In this document: positions 1-5,289 of the stretch, piece by piece
Position numbering within the stretch: the first letter of the stretch is position 1
Layout of the letters: each line of letters starts with the position of its first letter
Assembly (NCBI GenBank): GCA_937871415.1
Contig: CALMQD010000300.1
Location: 1-7,790, forward strand
Direction of reading: 5' to 3'
From: an uncultured Phycisphaerales bacterium
GTDB taxonomy: Bacteria; Planctomycetota; Phycisphaerae; Phycisphaerales; UBA1924
DNA length: 7,790 bases
Notes under the pieces: generated by a model
The model's database searches: none
What the model was told of the DNA's origin: nothing
The model's input: the letters and a program-made list of their open reading frames with translations, nothing else
Program-made: the position numbers and the translations under genes

Positions 1-444
1 GCACATGATCGCGCCGCCTCCCGAGCGGGCCATGATGGAGCGGGCGCGCCGGGCCATCGCCGCGAGGGAATAGGCCGAGATGTCGATGGCGGTCAGGAAC
101 GCCTGTCGCGGCGTGTCGATGAACTTGCCGGGGGAGAGCCACTCGCGGTCAGCGAATGCGATCGAGTGCACGAGGAAGTGCATCTGGTCGAAGGACTCGG
201 CGTACCGGGCGAAGGCCGCGTCGATATCGGCGTCGTTGCCGGCGTCCATCGGGACCAGCCAGGGATCGGAGACGCCGAGTTCCTCGACGGCGCGGCGCGT
301 GCGGCGCTCGTTCTTGTCGCCGGGCAGGTGCGTGAACGCGCAGCGCCCGCCGTGCTGGAGGATCGCCTGCGCGATGTACCACGCGTAGGAACGGTCGTTG
401 GCGATTCCGACGATCAGCCCGGTCTTTCCCGACAGAAGCGACAT
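1..444 (-). CDS. fabI: Enoyl-[acyl-carrier-protein] reductase (FabI type), N-terminal part, cut by window edge
   Basis: Reduces the trans-2 double bond of enoyl-ACP with NAD(P)H, the last step of each elongation cycle of type II fatty-acid synthesis in the cytoplasm. The 148 visible residues form the start of the FabI short-chain dehydrogenase fold. The N-terminus MSLLSGKTGLIVGIANDRS carries the nucleotide-binding pattern G13-x5-S19-x-A21, at the spacing FabI uses in place of the classical GxxxGxG. VHSIAFA (residues 92-98) and DISAYSL (121-127) are family signatures. The catalytic Tyr-x6-Lys lies beyond the left edge, so activity cannot be judged. The ATG at 444 is preceded by GGGAGG (452-457) seven bases upstream. 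The gene follows sthA on the same strand with 91 bp between them, so read-through from sthA is possible. Family identification is confident; the cofactor (NADH or NADPH) is not decidable. Confidence 0.93.
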   Translation of the reverse strand, partial: MSLLSGKTGLIVGIANDRSYAWYIAQAILQHGGRCAFTHLPGDKNERRTRRAVEELGVSDPWLVPMDAGNDADIDAAFARYAESFDQMHFLVHSIAFADREWLSPGKFIDTPRQAFLTAIDISAYSLAAMARRARSIMARSGGGAIMC

Positions 445-487
445 GCACGAGCCTCCCTTGGTTGAGTCGCAAGATGGTTCGATCGCC

Positions 488-493
488 ATCATA
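488..493 (-). promoter_or_regulatory. Candidate -10 box for fabI
   Basis: On the minus strand the 91-bp sthA-fabI gap contains TATGAT, one mismatch from TATAAT. Transcription from it would give a leader of about 37 bases containing the fabI ribosome binding site. No convincing -35 hexamer lies 16-18 bases upstream, where the sequence is C-rich. This is a weak call; fabI may instead be read from the sthA promoter. No hairpin terminator is visible between the two genes. Confidence 0.25.
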
Positions 494-535
494 GCGAGAG
501 GGAGGGTGTTGGGGGTGCGGCGCTCCCGGGCGGGC

Positions 536-2002
536 TCAGCGGCTCTTGAGCTTGTTGAGCGCGTTGAACGCCGCGACCTTGTAGCACTCGGCGAGCGTCG
601 GGTAGTTGAAGACGGCGTTGATGAAGTACTCGACGGTGCCCTGGAAGGCCATGACGGCCTGGCCGATGTGGATGAGTTCCGTGGCGCCGGTGCCGAGGCA
701 GTGGACGCCGAGGACGACGCGCGACTCCTGGTGCACGAGCATCTTGAGCATGCCGATCTCATCGCCCAAGAGGTGCCCGCGTGCGGTCTCCTTGTACTGC
801 GCGATGCCGGACTCGTAAGGCACGCCAGCGGCGGTGAGACGCTCTTCCGTCCAGCCCACCATCGAGATCTCCGGCACGCTGTAGATGCCGTAGGGAAAGA
901 GGTCCGGGATGCTCGAGGCCTGCTCGCCGAACATGTGGCACGCGGCGACACGCCCCTGCTCCATGCTTGTGCTGGCGAGCGCGGGGAAGCCGATGACGTC
1001 GCCGACGGCGTACAGCCCCGGCACGGCCCGTGCCGGCTGGCCCTTCTCCGGACCCGGGATGACCGCCTGGAAGTGCTCGTTGACCTTGATGCGTCCGCGC
1101 TCGTCGGCCTTCACGCCCAGCGTCTCGAGCCCGAGCCGCTCGGTCGCGCCCTGACGCCCGATGCAGTACATCAGGCACTCGGCGCGGAGCGTCTTGCCGG
1201 ATTCGAGCACCGCCTCGACGAGCTCCGTGCCCGCGCCGCGCGCTTCGTCCGGGGCCGAGGCGACCTTGCGGATCGAGATCACCTTCTCGCCCAGACGGAG
1301 CGTCACACCCGCCTGGCGCAGGTGGTACTGCAGGGCCTCGCAGATCTCGCTGTCGAGAAACTCGAGCAGTCGCGGACGGCCCTCGATGAGTGTCACGCGC
1401 ACGCCGAGCGCGCCGAGCATCGAAGCGTACTCGGTGCCGATGACGCCGCCGCCCACGACGAGCATCGTCGACGGCAGCTTCTGGATGTGCAGGATGTCGT
1501 CGGAGGTAAAAATCTGGCTGTTGTCGAAGGGGATGTTGCTCGGGCGCGCGGGCGAGGTGCCGACAGCGACAAGGATGTTGCGGGCACGGACCGACTCGGT
1601 GTTCTCGTCCGCCGTGCGGACGCTGACGACGCCCTCGCCGGCGATCGAGCCCCAGCCTCGTCGCAGGTCGATGGAGTTCGAAGAGAACTGCTGGCGGACG
1701 ATGTCGATCTCGGCGCGGATGACGCGCTGGCACGAGCCCATGAGTTCGGCGAGCGTTTCGGCGCGATCGAACGCGAGGTAGCCGGCGTTGCGGGTCTCGG
1801 CGAGGGCTTTGCGCGCCGAGAGGTGGTCGACCACCGCTTCGCGGAGCGCCTTGCTCGGGATCGTGCCCGTGTTGATCGCCACGCCGCCGACCACGTCCAT
1901 CTTCTCGATGACGCAGACTTCCTTGCCGAGTTTGGCGGCTTGGATGGCGGCTTTCTGGCCGCCGGGGCCCGAGCCGATGACGACGAGGTCATATGTCTTC
2001 AC
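536..2002 (-). CDS. sthA: Soluble pyridine nucleotide transhydrogenase (Si-specific NAD(P)+ transhydrogenase)
   Basis: A cytoplasmic FAD flavoprotein that transfers hydride between NADPH and NAD+, usually draining excess NADPH. The 488 residues are slightly longer than the roughly 466 of E. coli SthA. The FAD-binding motif GSGPGG sits at residues 10-15, with E33 at the end of the second strand. The segment NTGTIPSK (44-51) is diagnostic. It matches the redox disulfide region of lipoamide dehydrogenases, but both cysteine positions are replaced (A42, T47), as in SthA. A second dinucleotide fold begins at VVGGGVIGTEYAS. The C-terminal dimer interface contains HIGQAVM and FNYPTLAECYKVAAFNALN, very close to E. 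coli SthA. The start is GTG at 2000-2002, fixed by the family N-terminus and by AGAAAGGA (2011-2018) eight bases upstream. fabI lies directly downstream on the same strand. Confidence 0.96.
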   Translation of the reverse strand: MKTYDLVVIGSGPGGQKAAIQAAKLGKEVCVIEKMDVVGGVAINTGTIPSKALREAVVDHLSARKALAETRNAGYLAFDRAETLAELMGSCQRVIRAEIDIVRQQFSSNSIDLRRGWGSIAGEGVVSVRTADENTESVRARNILVAVGTSPARPSNIPFDNSQIFTSDDILHIQKLPSTMLVVGGGVIGTEYASMLGALGVRVTLIEGRPRLLEFLDSEICEALQYHLRQAGVTLRLGEKVISIRKVASAPDEARGAGTELVEAVLESGKTLRAECLMYCIGRQGATERLGLETLGVKADERGRIKVNEHFQAVIPGPEKGQPARAVPGLYAVGDVIGFPALASTSMEQGRVAACHMFGEQASSIPDLFPYGIYSVPEISMVGWTEERLTAAGVPYESGIAQYKETARGHLLGDEIGMLKMLVHQESRVVLGVHCLGTGATELIHIGQAVMAFQGTVEYFINAVFNYPTLAECYKVAAFNALNKLKSR

Positions 2003-2050
2003 GGGCCCGGTCCTTTCTGCGGATGGCCTTGCGGGTACTGGAGATAGGAG

Positions 2051-2079
2051 ATTATCGGCGGACGGTCACGGGGTCTTGA
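2051..2079 (-). promoter_or_regulatory. Candidate sthA promoter
   Basis: On the minus strand GATAAT (2051-2056) matches the -10 consensus at five of six positions. It lies 17 bases downstream of TCAAGA (2074-2079), which matches the -35 consensus TTGACA at only three of six. The predicted start would be near 2044, giving a leader of about 42 bases with the AGAAAGGA ribosome binding site. The spacing is ideal, but the -35 is poor and promoter consensus in this lineage is uncertain. Confidence 0.35.
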
Positions 2080-2123
2080 CTCGCCGGTTCCGGGCGGTCG
2101 CCATGGAGAAAACCGTTCGATTT

Positions 2124-2135
2124 GGCCAATTGGCC
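2124..2135. repeat. 12-bp perfect palindrome GGCCAATTGGCC
   Basis: A perfect palindrome about 68 bp upstream of the candidate sthA -10 box and about 260 bp upstream of the divergent plus-strand gene. It could be an operator half-site pair. However, one or two 12-bp palindromes are expected by chance in a window of this size, so this is only a candidate. Confidence 0.25.
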
Positions 2136-2344
2136 TTGCGTCGACACCCCGAAGCGCGGTAGCTTGAAGTCGCACGACTGACCGAGCCATTGGAGCCGGC
2201 GGGCAACGCCATGAGCGTGCTTGCCGCCGCGCGAGAGAGAGAGCCCCAGCGCCCCGCGCTGGTTCCGCGTTCGGACCGTGACGCCCGAAACCATATCGAC
2301 GCACCCGGCGCTTCTCAGCCCAGGTTGTGCGCCTTTGCACCGAC

Positions 2345-2365
2345 GCGGCGTGTTGTTCACGCCGC
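2345..2365 (+). promoter_or_regulatory. Perfect hairpin in the leader of the secreted-protein gene
   Basis: GCGGCGTG (2345-2352) and CACGCCGC (2358-2365) form an uninterrupted 8-bp stem around the loop TTGTT. It ends 18 bases before the ribosome binding site GGAGGAGGG (2384-2392) and 31 bases before the ATG at 2397. No T-tract follows, so it is not a standard terminator. It could be an mRNA leader hairpin that stabilises the transcript or limits translation, or a DNA operator. Without a mapped transcription start these cannot be separated. Confidence 0.4.
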
Positions 2366-2396
2366 ACAGTATCTCCGTTCCACGGAGGAGGGACAC

Positions 2397-3062
2397 ATGA
2401 AGCGTTTGAACTTCGCATGGGCTGCGCTCGGTTCGCTGGCGGTCGGCACGAGCGCGATCGCGGCGAACATCAACTCCATGGCGACCGGCGCCGACATGGC
2501 CGGCGCCCGAGTGATCGTGGACTGGGAGCTCCCCGGCGGCCCGGTTGTCTCGATCACCGGGATCTGGGTCGCGAGCGGGCCGGACAGCGGATTCTGCACG
2601 GTTCTCGACCCGATCGCCCCGGCGCCGGGTGCGGGATTCGCCCACTTCGCCGTGAGCGGCGACACGTTCGTGAGCAACTGGATCATCGACAACCGATCGG
2701 ACTGGTGGATCCGGCGCGTCACGTTCGACCTCACGCCGTCCATCTCGCTCTACGACGACTCGCCTGTCAATCCCGATTCGCCGGGCAGCGCCGCCGGGCG
2801 CGACAGCGTCGTCTACGACCCGATCAACTCCAGCGCGCCGGCGCACCTGCTCAGCGACGAGATCCTGCCCTGGGGTGACGGCAAGAACCTCGGCGACATC
2901 TGGCTGGGCGAGTTCATCGAGTGGGCGCCCGCGGGGGCGCCGGGCTCGTTCGGCGCGTTCACGACCTACAGCTACTTCGACGACACGGACACCATCCCCG
3001 CGCCCGCGACAGTGCTCATGGTCGCCGGCGGCGGTATGCTGGCGTCCCGGCGCCGGCGTTAG
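2397..3062 (+). CDS. Secreted PEP-CTERM-like protein of unknown function
   Basis: Encodes 221 residues. The N-terminus (MKRLNFAWAALGSLAVGTSAIAA) is a typical Sec signal peptide: K2-R3, a hydrophobic core, then a likely AxA cleavage site near residue 23. The mature part is acidic, rich in Asp, Gly, Ser, Pro and aromatic residues, with one visible Cys, as in extracellular beta-rich proteins; I recognise no enzymatic motif. The C-terminus (residues 200-221) reads PAPAT, a short hydrophobic segment, then RRRR. This is the three-part layout of PEP-CTERM proteins, which are processed by an exosortase at the membrane and exported or surface-anchored. The PEP motif is degenerate (PAP). ATG 2397 is chosen because the signal peptide starts there and GGAGG (2384-2388) lies eight bases upstream; the frame is open further upstream to 2190 without such support. 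No exosortase gene is in the window. The gene is monocistronic and ends before a strong terminator. Confidence 0.85.
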   Translation: MKRLNFAWAALGSLAVGTSAIAANINSMATGADMAGARVIVDWELPGGPVVSITGIWVASGPDSGFCTVLDPIAPAPGAGFAHFAVSGDTFVSNWIIDNRSDWWIRRVTFDLTPSISLYDDSPVNPDSPGSAAGRDSVVYDPINSSAPAHLLSDEILPWGDGKNLGDIWLGEFIEWAPAGAPGSFGAFTTYSYFDDTDTIPAPATVLMVAGGGMLASRRRR

Positions 3063-3117
3063 ACGTCGGCCAAGTGCCGTCCCGCGTCGTCACGCACAAC
3101 CCGCTTCTTCTTCGCAC

Positions 3118-3142
3118 GGGCTGCCCGGTCGCAGCCCTTTTT
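3118..3142 (+). terminator. Intrinsic terminator of the secreted-protein gene
   Basis: GGGCTGC (3118-3124) pairs perfectly with GCAGCCC (3131-3137) around a six-base loop CCGGTC, followed immediately by TTTTT (3138-3142). It lies 55 bases after the stop codon at 3060-3062. In the minus direction there is no T-run after the hairpin, so it should not serve the convergent AMP nucleosidase gene equally well. Confidence 0.85.
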
Positions 3143-3164
3143 CATTGGGGCGTCGTTGGCCCGG

Positions 3165-3935
3165 TCACTCGAAACGCATGTGCTTGACGCTCTCGCCCGA
3201 GTCGCGGAGTTCCGCCAGCGATTCAACGCCGATGTCGAGGTGGAGGCGCACGAAGTTCTGCGTCACGCTCTTGTCGCTCGCGGCGGTCTTGACGCCCTCG
3301 GGGGTCATCGGACTGTCGGAGACCAGCAGGAGCGCGCCCTTGGGGATCGAGTTGGCGAAACCGACGAGGAAGATCGTCGCCGCCTCCATGTCGCGCCCGA
3401 TCGCGCGGATCTTCCGCAGGTACTCCTTGAACCGTTCATCGTGCTCCCACACGCGTCGATTGGTGGTATAAACCGTGCCTGTCCAGTAGTCGCAGTCGTG
3501 CTTGACGATCGCCGCCGAGACCGCCTTCTGCAGTCGAAAGGAGGGGAGGGCGGGCACCTCGGGCGGCATGTACTCGTTGCTCGTCCCTTCACCCCGGATG
3601 GCGGCGATGGGCAGCACGAAGTCGCCGATCTTGGCCTTCTTCAGCCCGCCGCACTTGCCCAGGAACAGCACGGCCTTGGGTTCCACGGCGGCGAGCAGGT
3701 CCATGACCGTCGCGGCCATGGCCGAACCCATGCCGAAGTTCAGGATCGTGATGTTGTTGGCCGTCGCGGACTGCATCGGCATGTCGCGACCCACGACCGG
3801 CACGCCGAACCGCTCCGCGAACATCTCGATGTAGTTCGAGAAGTTCGTGAGCAGCACGTACTGCCCGAACTGCTTGAGCGCCAGGCCGGTGTATCGCGGC
3901 AGCCAGTCGCGGACGATCTGTTCCTTGGTCTTCAC
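3165..3935 (-). CDS. amn: AMP nucleosidase, short form
   Basis: Hydrolyses AMP to adenine and ribose 5-phosphate, controlling the AMP pool and feeding purine salvage in the cytoplasm. The 256 residues match the short bacterial form, which is a single nucleoside phosphorylase (PNP/UDP-like) domain without the N-terminal domain of the E. coli enzyme. Visible features are MKTKEQIVRDWLPRYTG at the start, FGMGS (67-71) and GKCGGLK (93-99) for the phosphate region, RRVWEHDE (160-167), DMEAAT (182-187) for ribose contact, and SDSPM (206-210) with D207 at the general-acid position of the superfamily. The start is GTG at 3933-3935, set by the family N-terminus; the frame stays open upstream to 4310 but that stretch is not protein-like. 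No Shine-Dalgarno sequence precedes the GTG, while a TACACT box ends six bases before it, so a leaderless mRNA is possible. It is divergent from the hydratase gene and convergent with the secreted-protein gene. Confidence 0.93.
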   Translation of the reverse strand: MKTKEQIVRDWLPRYTGLALKQFGQYVLLTNFSNYIEMFAERFGVPVVGRDMPMQSATANNITILNFGMGSAMAATVMDLLAAVEPKAVLFLGKCGGLKKAKIGDFVLPIAAIRGEGTSNEYMPPEVPALPSFRLQKAVSAAIVKHDCDYWTGTVYTTNRRVWEHDERFKEYLRKIRAIGRDMEAATIFLVGFANSIPKGALLLVSDSPMTPEGVKTAASDKSVTQNFVRLHLDIGVESLAELRDSGESVKHMRFE

Positions 3936-3941
3936 GCCCGC

Positions 3942-3947
3942 AGTGTA
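3942..3947 (-). promoter_or_regulatory. Candidate -10 box for amn (leaderless start)
   Basis: The minus strand reads TACACT, matching TATAAT at four of six positions, with its last base seven positions before the first base of the GTG start. At normal -10 spacing transcription would begin at or next to the G of the start codon. This would explain the missing ribosome binding site. The -35 position falls on the edge of the GC palindrome at 3955-3970, which has no consensus hexamer, so an activator or another sigma factor may be involved. Confidence 0.35.
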
Positions 3948-3954
3948 TGAGAGA

Positions 3955-3970
3955 GCGGCGCCGGCGCCGC
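3955..3970. repeat. 16-bp perfect GC palindrome in the amn/hydratase divergent promoter region
   Basis: GCGGCGCCGGCGCCGC is its own reverse complement over all 16 bases. It lies in the 121-bp gap between two divergent genes, with AGTGTA (3942-3947) on one side and TACACT (3992-3997) on the other. Its position just upstream of both candidate -10 boxes suits an operator for a dimeric regulator that controls both genes. A GC-only palindrome is more likely by chance in this high-GC DNA, and it could also act as an RNA or DNA hairpin. Confidence 0.4.
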
Positions 3971-3991
3971 CATTATCCGCGAAACCAACGC

Positions 3992-3997
3992 TACACT
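3992..3997 (+). promoter_or_regulatory. Candidate -10 box for the hydratase gene
   Basis: The plus strand reads TACACT, the same hexamer as the divergent box for amn. Transcription would start near 4004 and give a leader of about 53 bases containing the ribosome binding site GGAG (4046-4049). No good -35 hexamer is found 16-18 bases upstream. Confidence 0.3.
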
Positions 3998-4056
3998 CGC
4001 GCCGGAGCATTCCCCGCGGTTTTCCCTCGGCCCCGATGATCCTCCGGAGACGCACC

Positions 4057-5043
4057 TTGACGGTCCCCACACCTCCCTCGAACCCACCGGCCCCGCCGTT
4101 CCCGGTCTCGCTCATGCCCGCCGGCTCCATCCCCGACGCCGTCGCCACCGTCACGCTCGAACCAAACCAGGGGCCGATGGTCGTTCTCGACCTCACGCTG
4201 ATCCAACGGATCGAGGCGACGCTCCATTCGCTTCCGAAGGGGCTCCGCGGTCTGGTGCTGGCCTCCGGCTCGCCGCGTGTGTTCGTCGCCGGGGCCGACC
4301 TCAAGTCCATCCAGGCCCCGGGCCCCGGTTCGGCCGGGCTCGATGACCACGGGCTGGACGCCTATCTCGCCTATGGCCAGCGCGTCTTCGGGATGCTCTC
4401 GCAGTTGCCGTTCCCGACCGCCGCGGCCATCAACGGTGCGGCTCTGGGAGGTGGACTTGAACTGGCGATGCACTGCGACGGGCTCATCGGCGCGCCCGAC
4501 TCGGGCGTCGCGGCCGGGAACAAGCCCTTCCCCATCGGACTACCGGAAGCCGGGCTCTCCATCTGCCCCGGGTGGGGTGGAACCAACCTCCTGCCGGCGC
4601 GAATCGATCCGGCCGACGCCATCGCGAGGACCGCTTCCGGACAGACCATGATGGTCGGGGACGCCATCAAGGCGGGGCTCTTTGACCAGGTCGCCCCGGA
4701 CGCCGCCAGCCTTCTCGAGACCGCCCGACGGTGGGTCGTCGCTCAGGGCGGCACGTCGGGCTCGGTGCTGGTTCCCGGCGGGCGTCGCGACGGAGCCCCG
4801 AGCCGCTGGATCGGACGCACCTCGTTCAAGACCCGGGTGCAGGCCGCCTTTGCCACGATCCGCGATACGCTGCCCAAGACCGAGTCCGCCCGGGCAGTCG
4901 CGGCGGCGGTTCACGCCGGGCTCGAAAGCCCGCAGGGCTGGCAAGCGGCGCTGGATGTCGAAAGGCGGGAACTGGTTCGCCTGCGCTCGACGCCGGAAGG
5001 CCGAGCCGCGATCCAGGGGTTCTTCGACAAGAGCCGGAAATAG
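4057..5043 (+). CDS. Enoyl-CoA hydratase/isomerase family protein (crotonase fold)
   Basis: Probably adds water to trans-2-enoyl-CoA, the second step of beta-oxidation. With 328 residues it is longer than a typical 260-residue crotonase. The oxyanion-hole motif GADLK lies at residues 79-83, and NGAALGGGLELAMHCD carries E135. PEAGLSICPGWGGT carries E164. These two Glu align with the catalytic pair of mitochondrial enoyl-CoA hydratase, which favours hydratase over isomerase activity. The tail from about residue 273 (PKTESARAV, then a helical stretch ending near TPEGRAAIQGFF) resembles the linker after the hydratase domain of FadB/FadJ, but no dehydrogenase domain follows. The first 20 residues are Pro-rich. 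TTG at 4057 is chosen because GGAG (4046-4049) lies seven bases upstream. ATG 4036 (no ribosome binding site) and ATG 4114 (shorter) are alternatives. The acyl-CoA dehydrogenase gene follows on the same strand after 246 bp. Confidence 0.85.
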   Translation: MTVPTPPSNPPAPPFPVSLMPAGSIPDAVATVTLEPNQGPMVVLDLTLIQRIEATLHSLPKGLRGLVLASGSPRVFVAGADLKSIQAPGPGSAGLDDHGLDAYLAYGQRVFGMLSQLPFPTAAAINGAALGGGLELAMHCDGLIGAPDSGVAAGNKPFPIGLPEAGLSICPGWGGTNLLPARIDPADAIARTASGQTMMVGDAIKAGLFDQVAPDAASLLETARRWVVAQGGTSGSVLVPGGRRDGAPSRWIGRTSFKTRVQAAFATIRDTLPKTESARAVAAAVHAGLESPQGWQAALDVERRELVRLRSTPEGRAAIQGFFDKSRK

Positions 5044-5289
5044 CCCGTTGAGCATGGTGTTTTCGGCATCCAACGCGACATGGCGGCGAAGTCAAAACCG
5101 CCGTGGTTTCGAGTTGCCCCCCGTCGTCCAGCGGGATTCAATCGAGGAGCACGATTCTCGGATTCGGCAGTCGTTTGGCGACAGCCGAGTCCGTGGCATT
5201 TCGGTTCACACCCGCGCCCGCGGCGGTCCCCCCTCCCCCCACTCTCGCTTCCACCACGCCCCATCTCAGGCTGACAAAGGGCTCCACTT
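5044..5289 (+). other. 246-bp intergenic region with a C-rich tract
   Basis: No gene or clear promoter is visible between the hydratase and dehydrogenase genes, and no T-tailed terminator follows the hydratase. Positions 5211-5240 contain C-runs (CCC, CCC, CCCCCC, CCCCCC), so the minus strand has four G-runs separated by 3, 8 and 1 bases, a loose G-quadruplex pattern. AAAGGG (5276-5281) is the ribosome binding site for the ATG at 5290. Co-transcription with the hydratase gene is possible but not shown. Confidence 0.4.

Larger units (their letters stand above)
2003..2396. other. 394-bp divergent intergenic region between sthA and the secreted-protein gene
   Basis: No gene is supported here. 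Reading frames on both strands cross the region, but none has a ribosome binding site or a recognisable product. It holds the sthA leader and candidate promoter (2051-2079), a 12-bp palindrome (2124-2135), a short GA-repeat stretch near 2230-2243, and a perfect hairpin (2345-2365) before the ribosome binding site of the gene at 2397. I found no convincing sigma-70-type promoter for the plus-strand gene. Its transcription may use another sigma factor or start at a site I cannot recognise. Confidence 0.6.

Noticed and set aside
398..2047. Long open frame (549 codons) on the plus strand
   Set aside because: It lies antisense to sthA. The SthA frame has complete family motifs; the antisense frame is open because GC-rich codons rarely give stops, and its protein is Arg/Ala/Asp-rich without recognisable motifs.
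2190..2396. Extended N-terminus for the secreted protein (ATG 2190)
   Set aside because: It would bury the signal peptide 69 residues inside the protein and lacks a good ribosome binding site, whereas ATG 2397 has a strong one and begins the signal peptide.
2052..2846. Open frame on the minus strand across the divergent gap and the secreted-protein gene
   Set aside because: Arg/Asp/Val-rich composition typical of an antisense shadow, no ribosome binding site, no motif, and it covers a gene with a signal peptide and sorting tail.
3847..4056. Extended N-terminus for the hydratase from 3847
   Set aside because: It overlaps the start of amn on the other strand and has no family similarity; a ribosome binding site supports TTG 4057.
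3936..4310. Extended N-terminus for AMP nucleosidase up to 4310
   Set aside because: The extension is antisense to the hydratase gene, is not protein-like, and the family begins at MKTKEQIV.
5132..5160. tRNA-like or small-RNA-like stretch in the 5044-5289 gap
   Set aside because: A TTCAATC segment recalls a T-loop, but no acceptor stem, anticodon arm or D-arm can be built around it.
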